From positions 496,001 to 560,000 of the forward strand of contig CAVUZI010000011.1 in assembly GCA_963745955.1 (NCBI GenBank): 64,000 nucleotides of DNA, written 5' to 3'. Shown here in pieces: positions 33,880 through 42,461 of this stretch. The notes under the pieces are model-generated. The model saw only the letters and a list, made by a program, of their open reading frames with translations. It searched no databases and had not been told where the DNA came from. The stretch comes from Bog-756 sp963745955 (GTDB lineage: Bacteria; Actinomycetota; Acidimicrobiia; Acidimicrobiales; RAAP-2). Numbering within the stretch: the stretch's first letter is position 1; every line of letters starts with the position of its first letter. The position numbers and the translations under genes were made by a program.

Positions 33880-34824
33880 TCAGCGCGCTATCCCTCTTGC
33901 CCTTGCGGTGCCGCAGCCCTTGGTCATCCAGTTGACGGCCGAAGTGCTCGAGGATCGGAACGCTGCACTCCAGACCTGAGAAGAGGCCAGCCTCGGATCA
34001 CGCAAGAAGCTGAGCGCCAGCTGCCTGGCCGCCTCCGGCAGGTTTCCGTGGCGGCGGGCGTCCCGCGCGTTGTGAAAGGCGAGGTTCGACGCATTATGCC
34101 GGATCTCATGCAGTCCGAAGTCCGCCGCCTGCACGAGGTCGAATCGCCCCGCCCGTTCGGCCCACCGGCGGTGCCTCTGGATGACAGGGTACGTATCCCA
34201 GATCCCGGCAACCGTGTTCGTCGTGTTGGAATCGTGAGCCCGGTAATACGTAAGAACCTCAGGTATGAACACGACGTCGCTCTGCATTGCGATCCGCAGC
34301 GCAAAGTCCACATCCTCTCCAGTGACAAGCGCGGGATCGAAGCCCCCTACCTCCCAGAAGGCCGACCGGCGAACCATGACTGACGACAGGAGAGGGAACT
34401 GACAGGCGAGCATGGCGGGGTAATCGAGATCCTTGCCGAGCCGAGGCCCATCCACGACGCCATCGACGTTCATGACCTGGAATCCCCCGTGGCACATACC
34501 TGCCGAGGGAGTCTCTCGAAGTGCATCGTACTGGCTTTGAAAGCGGTCGGACCGGCACCGATCATCTTCGTCGAGAAAGGCCACGTACTCCCCAAGGCTT
34601 GCGGCGACACCGGAATTGCGGGCAATTGAAACCCCGGCATGGTCTCGGTTCAGGACCTGCACACGCCGGTCCATCCTCTCGAGATCGGTGAGATCTTCAA
34701 TGCACCCATCTGAGACGACAAGGACCTCGAGATCATCGAGCGACTGGGTGATGGCCGATCGCACCGCGTCGCGCACGAACGGCCCGCCGCGATAGACGGG
34801 GATAACTACACTTACCTGTGGCAT
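33880..34824 (-). CDS. Family 2 glycosyltransferase
   Basis: A 314-residue GT-A glycosyltransferase. The start MPQVSVVIPVYRGGPFVRDAV is preceded by AAGGTGAG. The nucleotide-binding region ends with the DED-type metal motif AFLDEDDRC. The second part has GGFDPALVTGEDVDFALRI, the ED of the acceptor site. There is no membrane anchor. Such enzymes add single sugars to glycans or lipids; donor and acceptor are not predictable. It lies downstream of the ABC-2 exporter genes on the same strand but 157 bases away. Confidence 0.9.
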   Translation of the reverse strand: MPQVSVVIPVYRGGPFVRDAVRSAITQSLDDLEVLVVSDGCIEDLTDLERMDRRVQVLNRDHAGVSIARNSGVAASLGEYVAFLDEDDRCRSDRFQSQYDALRETPSAGMCHGGFQVMNVDGVVDGPRLGKDLDYPAMLACQFPLLSSVMVRRSAFWEVGGFDPALVTGEDVDFALRIAMQSDVVFIPEVLTYYRAHDSNTTNTVAGIWDTYPVIQRHRRWAERAGRFDLVQAADFGLHEIRHNASNLAFHNARDARRHGNLPEAARQLALSFLRDPRLASSQVWSAAFRSSSTSAVNWMTKGCGTARARGIAR

Positions 34825-34981
34825 CTCACCTTCAGACGTCGGTCGCTGATGGCCCCGCCGCGGACATCGCCCGCGGGCTTCTTGCGTTGGTCGATGTTTG
34901 TTTGATCGACCCCGCTCTCTGTTTCCTTGAGCGGATGTTGACCGCCCGGCGGCTCCGGCGGATCCCCGCCGGCGGAGTGGG

Positions 34982-35785
34982 TTACACCGATCGCCGGATA
35001 CGGCCACGCAGAGCGAGTAGAGCCATTGTCATGCTGACCAGACCGACCCCGACCAGAGCGGCCAGACCCTCCAGAAGCGGGCCGCCTTGCCAGCCGCCGA
35101 TGATCACGGACCGTTGGGCACCGAGCAGGTATGTCACCGGGTTGTAGGTGGCAACGGTGGAGAACCAACTGGTCAGATCCGCTTTGGGGATGATGGCGTC
35201 GGTCAGGAAGGCGAAGGGGAAGAAGACGACAAACGTCGCATTCACGGCGGCGGGACTTCCGGTCTTCAGGGCCACGGCGTACGGGAAGCCGGTGAACACC
35301 AGCCCCCAGAGAGCAGCGAGACCGATGAAGACCAGGACTCCCCCGATGCCGGTGGAGAAACGGACGCCGACGACAAAGCCCAGGATGAGAACCGCGATCG
35401 TGAGAGCGATGATGACCACGACGTCCGCCACCATCAGCCCGAGGAGAAGGGCCAAGCGGCGAACCGGTGTGAGACACAGGCGGTCGAAATACCCGCTCTG
35501 GATGTCGGTGACCAAGGTCGGGGCACGCGACACCCCGGTGACGGCAAAGGCAATGGCCATGGGGAGGAGGAACGCCTTGTAATCGAGCCCCCCTCTTTCG
35601 GCGACGTGACCGAGTGCTCCGAGGTTCACGACGTAGAAGAAGGCGGGAATGAACACGGCCGGCAGGAACGAAACCGGTTCGCGGCGCATCTGGCGGAGGG
35701 CCCTGGCGGCCACAGCGGAGATGTCGCGCCAGAACCCCGCCGCGTGGCCCCGGATCACCGGATCGGGACGAGCGACCGGGGTCAT
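34982..35785 (-). CDS. ABC-2 type transporter permease
   Basis: A 267-residue permease with six hydrophobic segments. The N-terminal region ARALRQMRREPVSFLPAVFIPAFFYVV and the QSGYFDRLCLTPVRR loop are typical of DrrB-type ABC-2 permeases. PFAFLTDAIIPKADLTSWF and YNPVTYLLGAQRSV form the ABC-2 signature near the C-terminus. It overlaps the stop of the ATPase gene by 4 bases, so the two form an exporter. Substrates of this class are hydrophobic drugs or lipids. It is probably under control of the divergent TetR gene. Confidence 0.92.
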   Translation of the reverse strand: MTPVARPDPVIRGHAAGFWRDISAVAARALRQMRREPVSFLPAVFIPAFFYVVNLGALGHVAERGGLDYKAFLLPMAIAFAVTGVSRAPTLVTDIQSGYFDRLCLTPVRRLALLLGLMVADVVVIIALTIAVLILGFVVGVRFSTGIGGVLVFIGLAALWGLVFTGFPYAVALKTGSPAAVNATFVVFFPFAFLTDAIIPKADLTSWFSTVATYNPVTYLLGAQRSVIIGGWQGGPLLEGLAALVGVGLVSMTMALLALRGRIRRSV

Positions 35786-36672
35786 GCCGCCCCCTCGATG
35801 TGGTCGCCGGTCAGCGCCAGGAAGACGTCGTCGAGGCTCGGCGTTCGAATCGTGATGCTCCGTGCCTCGAGGTGGCTCTCCGCCAGCGCCAGGGCGACAG
35901 GACTGAGAGCGGCAGGACCGTCGATGGTCTGAACCGTGATCCGACCACCCTCTCGAGTGACCGAGCTCACCCCGGGCAGCCGGGTGAGGCGGGCCAGAAC
36001 GTCTGCTCCCCCGGAGCCGACGACCTCGGCCACCAGGACGTCGTCGGCGATCGAGCGCTTGAGCGTCTCGGGCGACCCCTCCGCCACGAGTCTCCCTCGG
36101 TTGATGATGCCCAGCCGATGGGCCAGGACATCAGCCTCCTCCAAGTACTGGGTGGTCAGGAAGATCGTCATGCCCAGCTCACGGTTGAGACGCGCCACCT
36201 CCTCCCACACGGTGGCGCGACTGGCCGGGTCGAGCCCGGTCGTCGGTTCATCGAGGAAGAGCACTTCGGGGTTGTGTATGAGGGCGATGGCCAGGTCGAG
36301 CCGCCGTTTCATCCCACCCGAGTAGGTCCCGACCCGGCGATCGACAGCGTCCCCGATGTCCACCATACGGAGGACCTCGGCGATCCGCTGGCTGATCTGG
36401 TCCGAGGTGAGCCCGAACAACCTCCCCTGGAGTCGGAGCAGCTCCCGGCCGGTCTGGAGATCGTCGAGGGCCGCCTCTTGGAGGGCGACGCCGATACGGG
36501 TCCGTACGGCCTGGGGCTCCCGGACGACATCGTGGCCCGCGACCCGAGCGGTCCCGCCGCTCGGACCGAGGAGCGTGCACAGCATGCGGACGACCGTCGA
36601 CTTGCCGGCCCCGTTCGGCCCGAGGAATCCGTAGATCTCGCCCGGTTCGACCTCGAGATCGACCCCGTCCAC
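35782..36672 (-). CDS. ABC transporter ATP-binding protein, DrrA-like
   Basis: A 296-residue ATPase from the GTG at 36672. Walker A is GPNGAGKST, the signature is YSGGMKRRLDLA, Walker B is VLFLDEPTTGL, and the C-terminal extension is DrrA-like (PSLDDVFLALTGDH). In-frame codons upstream (36673-36720) encode AIRADGLVRRFGPHLA, which looks like the missing first strand and A-loop. No ATG, GTG or TTG starts that extension before a stop, so the N-terminus is uncertain. It pairs with the downstream permease. Confidence 0.88.
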   Translation of the reverse strand: MDGVDLEVEPGEIYGFLGPNGAGKSTVVRMLCTLLGPSGGTARVAGHDVVREPQAVRTRIGVALQEAALDDLQTGRELLRLQGRLFGLTSDQISQRIAEVLRMVDIGDAVDRRVGTYSGGMKRRLDLAIALIHNPEVLFLDEPTTGLDPASRATVWEEVARLNRELGMTIFLTTQYLEEADVLAHRLGIINRGRLVAEGSPETLKRSIADDVLVAEVVGSGGADVLARLTRLPGVSSVTREGGRITVQTIDGPAALSPVALALAESHLEARSITIRTPSLDDVFLALTGDHIEGAA

Positions 36673-36791
36673 GGCGAGGTGCGGGCCGAATCTCCGGACG
36701 AGACCGTCCGCCCGGATCGCCGCCGCTCGACCTGGCTCGCCTCGGTCGGCGAGACCGATCCCGGCGAGTCTACATACTTGATCGAATCGAA

Positions 36792-36814
36792 CATACTAAT
36801 CAGTATCTAGTATG
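36792..36814. promoter_or_regulatory. Palindromic operator between the ABC exporter and tetR
   Basis: A perfect inverted repeat CATACTA-N9-TAGTATG lies between the divergent genes, and its right half overlaps the TetR start codon at 36812. An inner ATACT-N4-AGTAT repeat is also present. The arrangement is that of a TetR self-regulatory operator. The half-site shares ATACTA with the operator at 30694-30714. Confidence 0.78.
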
Positions 36815-37456
36815 CTGACCCGTAGCGCAACTATGGCGATCGAACCCCTCACCCCCGAACGAAGGCGACAGCAGACCCGAGAACATCTGTTGGCCGCGGC
36901 GGCCCAGGTCTTCGCCGAACGGGGCTTCCATGGGGCCTCCCTCGACGAGGTGGCGACCGTGGCCGGCTTCACCAAGGGGGCCGTCTACTCCAACTTCAAG
37001 AACAAGGAAGATCTCTTCCTCGCCCTGTTCAGAGCCAGGTATCAGCAGGAGACGGAGGCCTTGCGGGCGACGCTCGCGGCGTCCGATGTACCGCCCGACG
37101 CCCGGCTGTCGGATTTCGTCGCCCTCTTCCAGGACCAGGCCCACCTGGCGCGCAGCAACTTCGGTCTCCTCTACCAGGAGTTCTGGCTCTACGCGGCTCG
37201 GAATCCGGCCGTTCGGAAAGAATTCACCGAGATCGACGATGAAGCGGTGGAAGCGCTGGCCGCGCTCATCTCCGCTGAACGAGACGGCCTCGGTCTCGAG
37301 CCCCTGGACGATGCCATCCAGACGGCCAGGATCATCGAGGTCCTGTTCCGGGGGATCGGGTTACTTCGAATCCTCCAACCTGAAGTGGCTGACGAATCGT
37401 TCATCGAGTCCGCCATCGCCTTTGTGGCCCGGGCGCTGGGTGCGACGGGTGGATGA
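36812..37456 (+). CDS. TetR-family transcriptional regulator
   Basis: A 214-residue regulator. The N-terminal HTH is clear (RREQ-type start REHLLAAAAQVFAERGFHGASLDEVATVAGFTKGAVYSNFKNKEDLFLALF). The C-terminal domain is all-helical (LARSNFGLLYQEFWLYAARNP). The ATG at 36812 lies inside the palindrome; an in-frame ATG at 36833 is an alternative that clears it. It likely represses itself and the divergent ABC-2 exporter, with the exported compound or a related lipid as inducer. Confidence 0.93.
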   Translation: MLTRSATMAIEPLTPERRRQQTREHLLAAAAQVFAERGFHGASLDEVATVAGFTKGAVYSNFKNKEDLFLALFRARYQQETEALRATLAASDVPPDARLSDFVALFQDQAHLARSNFGLLYQEFWLYAARNPAVRKEFTEIDDEAVEALAALISAERDGLGLEPLDDAIQTARIIEVLFRGIGLLRILQPEVADESFIESAIAFVARALGATGG

Positions 37457-37486
37457 GTCTCGTAGGGTCGCCATGGGAGACGATCG

Positions 37487-38015
37487 TCAACGAACGGTGA
37501 GACGGACAGGCCTGTCCCACACATAACGCAGGCGGTAACCGGGCAACGGCTCCCGAGGCTGGCGTTCGACGCACCGGCCGCCCTCGTTCGTCATAGAAGC
37601 TCTGGGCCCTCGCGTTCTGTTCCAGCACCCACAGGTAGAGCCGTCCCGCGGGTGCGTGATCGACCACCTCGCGAGCGGAGGCCGCCAACAGCAGGGTACC
37701 GAGCCCCCTGCGCTTCAGTCCGTGGGCCACGTGGAGATTGTCGAGAAGGGCACCCCACGCCGGGTCGTCGTCGAGATTGGTGTGGGCAAAGCCGACGATG
37801 TCCCCGCTGAGGTCAGCGACGACCGTCCGATGATTGGGATCTGGCCTCGTCAGGCGCGTGCTCCACACATCCCGTCGATCGTCGAAGACTTCACCGTCCA
37901 GGAATGTGTCCGGATAGGCACCGCGGTAGTTTCTGCGCCAACTGTCGGCGTGGAGGGCGGCAATCTGCTCGGCGTCGGGCAAGGTGGCACCCCGGATCTT
38001 GACGCCACTTCCCAC
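37487..38015 (-). pseudogene. GNAT-family N-acetyltransferase, broken by one +1 frameshift
   Basis: From GTG 38015 (preceded by GAGAAGG) the frame encodes a GNAT domain: IRGATLPDAEQIAALHADSWRR, a central VVADLSGDIVGFAH, the acetyl-CoA motif LHVAHGLKRRGLGTLLL and LWVLEQNARAQSFYDERG. The family C-terminus (RCVERQPREPLPGYRLRYVW) is in the next frame and ends at the TGA at 37487-37489. Deleting one G from the GGG near 37582 restores DERGGRCVERQ. The complete protein would be about 175 residues. The acetyl acceptor is unknown. It is convergent with tetR. Confidence 0.8.
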
Positions 38016-38223
38016 GACCTTCTCATCCGAGACCGTCGTCGGCCTCTGAGCCGAGGGACCGACCGCGCCCGCTCCCGGCTCGACATCTGACGCCACCTGG
38101 GCCTCCTCATCGATCCTGGCATTGGCACCGTGCAAGACGCCGGCTGCCGGACCGTCAACGGGCCAGGTCCCTCAGGTCACTCTGGATGAACGAGGCAAGG
38201 CTACGTCGAGACGGAGATCGCCC

Positions 38224-38263
38224 GTCCATCGGACACGAACTCGGTCCATCGGACACGGACTCG
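38224..38263. repeat. Two 20-bp tandem repeats in a 324-base non-coding stretch
   Basis: Units at 38224-38243 and 38244-38263 match at 19 of 20 bases (core GTCCATCGGACAC). They lie between the GNAT gene start and the TMEM175-like gene end (38016-38339), where I found no gene. The stretch also carries the GNAT gene's 5' region. Confidence 0.75.
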
Positions 38264-38339
38264 CCGGGGTCGTGGGCACGGGCGAGCAGCTCGCGGGGTG
38301 CTCGGCGGCTGAAACCCGGGAGGCATGCCGTCGCTCGGC

Positions 38340-38987
38340 TCAGTCCTCGAGCGCCCCACCGGCCCCGACGGGGTCGTCGGGCTGCGAGGGTGCCACTCGG
38401 GTCCCCGTATGCAGAAGGTATCCGCTCCCGATGATCAGAAAGAGGGCAATCCCGACCCGATCGTCGACCAAGGCCAGCCCGGTGGCCACAAGATACAGAA
38501 CCGGCGTGAGGTAGTACCGGCGGGTGACGCGTTTCAACTCGTCGTCGCCCACCCAGGTCTGGATGAGCGCACGCCGGGATATCGAGTGCCAGAGAACAGC
38601 CAGCATCAGCGTGGCGGCGGCCAGGCTGAGTCCGTAGAAGGCGACCGCGAGCTCCTTCTGGGAGGACGATCCCTGGCTGATGTACAGGGCGAGCACCTGC
38701 GTGGGGAACGGGATGAAGACGACCAGGCTCAAAAGGGCGAGGTTCACGACCATGACCCCATGGTCGATCGCCCGCACGAGGCGGAAGATGGTGTGATGGC
38801 TGACCCAGATCATCCCGATGACCATGAAGCTGATCACATACCCCAGGTAGTGGGGCCACGCGTTGAACCACAGATCGCGGCTGAGTGTGTGGATCTTCGG
38901 CGCCGGTAGGCGCACATCGAAGATGAGCAGTGTCATTGCCACCGCAAAGGTGCTGTCGCTCAGCGCCTCAGTCCGTCGCGGATTCAC
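38340..38987 (-). CDS. TMEM175-family membrane protein (DUF1211)
   Basis: A 215-residue membrane protein starting at GTG with six hydrophobic segments. The first helix contains RTEALSDSTFAVAMTLLIF, a variant of the (R)xxxFSDxxFAIxxTLL signature of TMEM175 proteins, with LSD in place of FSD. WVSHHTIFRLVRAID is also typical. Characterised bacterial members are potassium-permeable channels. The F-to-L change in the FSD motif may matter, since that Phe belongs to the filter-region signature. Length matches single-repeat bacterial members. Confidence 0.82.
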   Translation of the reverse strand: MNPRRTEALSDSTFAVAMTLLIFDVRLPAPKIHTLSRDLWFNAWPHYLGYVISFMVIGMIWVSHHTIFRLVRAIDHGVMVVNLALLSLVVFIPFPTQVLALYISQGSSSQKELAVAFYGLSLAAATLMLAVLWHSISRRALIQTWVGDDELKRVTRRYYLTPVLYLVATGLALVDDRVGIALFLIIGSGYLLHTGTRVAPSQPDDPVGAGGALED

Positions 38988-39158
38988 AGAAATCGACTAT
39001 GGCACACGAAGCGATCGTACCGATGTCTTGTGCTCCCCGGTCGGCGCACTCCGAACCCGCCGACATCCGTTTCGGGTGATGTCCGGGCGGTGATTTCGAC
39101 TGGGCATTCTGACTAGGTTGGGCACCGCCGCGGTACCAGATAAATGAGAGGAAAGAAC

Positions 39159-39575
39159 ATGAAGGGATTCAGGAATTTTCTCATGCAGGGGGAGCTGATC
39201 GTCATTGCCGTCGGCCTTGTCGTGGCCCTCGCCTTCAGCACCCTCATCAAATCCTTCACTGATTCGATCATCACGCCCTTGGTCAATGCTGCAGAGGGAG
39301 GAAAGGCTGGATCGCTCGGCCTCGGATGGACGGTCAACGGGCAGCGGATCGACCTCGGTTCGTTCATCGGCGCGATTGTCTATTTCGTCATCTTCATGGC
39401 AGTGATCTATTTCGTGTTGGTCGTGCCCTACCGGAGCTACATGAAGAGGCGGGGGAGCACCGTGTTCGGCCCTCCGGCGGACACCAAGACCTGTCCGCAG
39501 TGCCTTTCAGACGACCTGCCGCTGGCTGCCATCAAATGCAGCCACTGCGCCAGCGTCATCACGACGACGAATTGA
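39159..39575 (+). CDS. mscL: Large-conductance mechanosensitive channel with C-terminal zinc ribbon
   Basis: A 138-residue MscL. The start MKGFRNFLMQGELIVIAVGLVVALAFSTLI carries the N-terminal helix and TM1. FTDSIITPLVNAA follows, then TM2 (FIGAIVYFVIFMAVIYFVLVVPY). In place of the usual helical bundle, the C-terminus ends with CPQCLSDDLPLAAIKCSHC, a CxxC...CxxC zinc ribbon. GAGGAAAGAAC precedes the ATG. MscL opens on membrane tension and releases solutes during osmotic downshock. The ribbon might replace the cytoplasmic bundle as an oligomerisation or sensing element. Confidence 0.93.
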   Translation: MKGFRNFLMQGELIVIAVGLVVALAFSTLIKSFTDSIITPLVNAAEGGKAGSLGLGWTVNGQRIDLGSFIGAIVYFVIFMAVIYFVLVVPYRSYMKRRGSTVFGPPADTKTCPQCLSDDLPLAAIKCSHCASVITTTN

Positions 39576-39627
39576 GCGCAGGCCCGCCCGCTGCCGGCGA
39601 CAGGGCGCGGCATCCGGGCGGACGATC

Positions 39628-40017
39628 TCAGATATCCACTTGGAATCCGAGATCTACTTCGCTTGCGGGAGTACCACCCCGAACCCCCCAATTGTCGGTT
39701 GGCACCTCGACGATGTTGATCAGTATGTCGGGCAGAGGAATTCCGGCGGACGTGAGCGACGCACAGAGACTCGTGTAGAGGGCCCGCTTCGTTTCCATCG
39801 AACGCCCGGCAAACATTGTGATCTCCACAATCGTGTACCGGTCGCCGACACCGCCCGGGAGTATGACATTGCCCGGGTCGATTTCGGTGATCGATACCGT
39901 CGGATCGTCACTCGGTACCTGCAAGGCCGTCACGATTGCATCATGGACCGCGTCCAGACGGTCCCGCCTCTCGCCGGGGGTCAGGACGCCGACCACCTCG
40001 ATCCGAGCGATCGCCAT
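39628..40017 (-). CDS. Tautomerase-family protein lacking the N-terminal proline
   Basis: A 129-residue protein with the pattern of the longer tautomerase/MSAD-like group: RIEVVGVLTPGERRDRLDAVHDAIVTAL, TITEIDPGN-type linker, VEITMFAGRSMETKRALY and DILINIVEVPTDNWGVRGG. In this superfamily the catalytic base is Pro1 exposed by Met removal. Here the sequence begins MAIARIEV, so Ala occupies position 1. Either the protein lacks classical tautomerase activity or a different start is used; no upstream or internal start giving Met-Pro is apparent. It is convergent with mscL. Confidence 0.78.
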   Translation of the reverse strand: MAIARIEVVGVLTPGERRDRLDAVHDAIVTALQVPSDDPTVSITEIDPGNVILPGGVGDRYTIVEITMFAGRSMETKRALYTSLCASLTSAGIPLPDILINIVEVPTDNWGVRGGTPASEVDLGFQVDI

Positions 40018-40084
40018 GGAACACGGTATCGCCGGGAGGTGTTGGCTGCGTCCGGAACGCCACCACCATGCTGCGTGTGGTCGG

Positions 40085-41159
40085 TCACCCGGCGATCGGA
40101 TCCACGAGGGACGGCGGTATCGACGCCGGAATCGGATCGTGCTGGAGGACCACGCGACTCGGAGGGGACGGCGCGCCGGGGCCGGCGTCGACCGGAAAGA
40201 CGGTCACGGTCGTCGTGAACCGCTTCGTAGCTCCACAACCGCTCCGGTCGAACGGCACCACCAGCGTCGACGTTCACGCCGAAGACTCCGGTGTGGACGT
40301 TGCCGCCGGTCCCCACGCCGAACAATTGTGCACACGCCGGCGCCCGGTAACCGACGGACGTGACGAGGCCCGGTGGGCCGAGCTCCACCCAGGGTACCGA
40401 CACCTGTGCGTAGGCGACGGTGGTCTTCGGCCCGGTGGACCCCCCACAGGGTTTGGAGCCTCCGGTCCGGTACAGCACAGCCCCCTGGCCACGCACCCCG
40501 TAGAAGATGACCGCGGAGTCGATGGGATGATAGGCCGTGGCCCCTGAACCGGATGGTGGTCGGCCCGGTGCTCGAGGTGTCGTCGCCTCTTCCAAGGGGC
40601 AGTTGTAGCCCCCTGCATCCGGGCGGCCGAGGACGATGCCGATCCAGGCCGGCCGGCCACGGAGCGGCGGCGTCGCGGTCGGTGTGGCGACGCCGGTCAG
40701 GGTCACGCGGCCAGAGCCGACGATCTGCTGGCCGGATGCCTGCGCACCATCGGCCAGACCTCCGGTGACGGCGACGTACTCCTCGGCCTCCGCCCGGTCG
40801 AGGCCCAGCGGCGCATCCGAGTGGTCGCCGGTGAGCGGCGCCACCCGAAGGCCGCCGATGACGAACGGATGGATGAACCGGCCGCCGACGACCGCGCCGG
40901 CCAGTGCATCTCTTGTCATGGGCAAGGCCCCTGTCGTCGGGAGAGACGCGGGCGGTGTCGTGGTCGAGGTCACGCTACCGAAGGGATGGCACGCCACCAT
41001 GGTCGATGCGGCGACAACACCCATCCCGAGGACGGCGGCTCGTTGTGCGAGCCATCCTCCTCTGGCCGGCGACGTCCTCCGGTCGGTGCCTACGGGGAGA
41101 CGACCCCTGGGCCCGGGTGCACCCCGGCGAGGGGGCTCGGCGTGGTTCGGGGTTCTCAT
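40085..41159 (-). pseudogene. Putative lipoprotein of a sigma/anti-sigma operon, broken by one +1 frameshift
   Basis: The ATG at 41159 overlaps the anti-sigma stop (TGATG). An Arg-rich N-terminus precedes a hydrophobic stretch ending in TMVAC, a lipobox, so an exported lipoprotein is likely. The secreted part (about 300 residues) has Cys pairs and no domain I recognise. Near 40271 the frame breaks; deleting one G gives VNVDAVVPFDRSGCGATKR and a natural end (DPIAG) at the TGA at 40085-40087. Without repair the frame runs on as low-complexity Arg-rich sequence. Function is unknown; it may be the periplasmic sensor or a target of the sigma factor. Confidence 0.62.
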
Positions 41160-41893
41160 CAGCCGGCCGGCCTGACCGTCGACCCGCTGCAGGCCAGGAG
41201 GGGCCGGCCGGTGTAGGGCCGGAAGCCAACCGCGCCCCGAGGGCTTATCCACCCGAGGGCCCCGCCGGAAGTGAGCCGCATCCAGACATCGAAGGCGGGC
41301 ACCGGAGTCGGCGGCGGCAACTCGGACACCCACCGCCGCCCGTCGAAGACGACGAGCCCACTGCAGCTGCCCGGCATCGTGTAGGCGTAGTAGTGACCGG
41401 GCACCGCGCCCGGTCCGCACGGCGGCGCACTCTCGCGGCCGGTGCACTCCCCGTCGGGGCCGAGGCCGTTGCCTGCCGGTGGCCGAGGACCGCAGTAGCT
41501 GCCGGTCGCCATAGAGGGGACACTGGCACCTGTGGGGCACGGTGGGGGAACGGGGGCTGGATAGGAGCGCACGGAAGGTCCGTTCGAACCCGCCGCGTCC
41601 CGCGGGTTCGACGGCGCCGTGGCGGCGGGAGCGGCGGCAGACACCCGGTCCGGCCGTCGAGGCCTGCCCACCGATGAAAGGCTGGCGCCGGCAATCCCGC
41701 CCACCACCACGACGACGACGACGGTTGCCGTGGCAGAACGGACACGTCTCCGGTGACGGGCGACCCGGCGGGCGACCGATGCGGGCACGCCGGCGCCGTC
41801 GGCCGGCGCGGCAACGGCCTCGAGCGCTGAGCGCAATCGACGGTCCAGGTTCGGGTCAAGGGCATCATCGTCAGGCACGGGCGTCCTCCGCAT
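41159..41893 (-). CDS. Putative anti-sigma factor, single-pass membrane protein
   Basis: A 244-residue protein. Its acidic/basic cytoplasmic N-terminus is about 55 residues (LDRRLRSALEAVAAPADGAG). One transmembrane helix follows (about 57-75, ATVVVVVVVGGIAGASL), then a Pro-rich linker and an extracytoplasmic domain with six Cys. It overlaps the sigma factor gene by 23 bases and the downstream lipoprotein gene by one base, so the three are translationally coupled. The topology and location support an anti-sigma role, but no ZAS zinc motif is present and no family is recognised. Confidence 0.65.
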   Translation of the reverse strand: MRRTPVPDDDALDPNLDRRLRSALEAVAAPADGAGVPASVARRVARHRRRVRSATATVVVVVVVGGIAGASLSSVGRPRRPDRVSAAAPAATAPSNPRDAAGSNGPSVRSYPAPVPPPCPTGASVPSMATGSYCGPRPPAGNGLGPDGECTGRESAPPCGPGAVPGHYYAYTMPGSCSGLVVFDGRRWVSELPPPTPVPAFDVWMRLTSGGALGWISPRGAVGFRPYTGRPLLACSGSTVRPAG

Positions 41894-42411
41894 CTCCGAG
41901 AGCCGCAGACAAGGCCGACCTTGCCCGGCTCAGCAACGTCTTGACGGTCCCGTCGGTGACGCCCATCGCCGTTGCCGTCTCGGCCACACTCAGGCCGAGT
42001 CGATAGTGCAACGCCACAGCTTCCCGTTGGCGACGCGGCAGTCGGGCCACCGCGTGCCGTAGATCGAGAACGTCCTCTCTGCTCCCCCCCGCCATCGGGG
42101 TCACCGGTCCCCGTGTGCACGAGCCGGCGGATGGCGACCCGCTCTCTCCCCAATGATCGCCATCGATTTCGGAGCAGGTTCAACGCCACCACCCGCACCC
42201 AGGCTGGGAGCGAGTCGATGTGACGACCTCGTTGCTCGGCGACGACTGCTTTGGCCAGTGCCTCTTGTACTGCATCCTCCGCCGCTTCCCGACTACCGCA
42301 CACCAGCCCGAGCGCGGCGACGAGAACCGGGTACTCGACCCGGACGAACTCGACCAGCACGCCCTCGCCGTCGTCCACGCGGACCCTTCCTTCGAGTATT
42401 CCGATGCTCAC
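41871..42411 (-). pseudogene. Sigma-70 family ECF-type sigma factor, broken by one +1 frameshift
   Basis: Region 2 is in the first frame from 42411 (VLVEFVRVEYPVLVAALGLV, REAAEDAVQEALAKAVV, LPAWVRVVALNLLRNRWR). Region 4 is in the next frame, ending at 41871 (LRHAVARLPRRQREAVALHY, LSVAETATAMGVTDGTVKTLLSRARSAL). The break is at a run of seven G on the coding strand (plus-strand C run near 42084-42090); removing one G gives GGGSREDVLDL. The restored protein is about 179 residues, normal for a SigE-like ECF factor. The downstream membrane protein is its likely anti-sigma factor. Confidence 0.85.
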
Positions 42412-42461
42412 CGACTACAGAGACACCGCAGCGGTCCCTTCGGTTGACAGCGACTCGGCCG

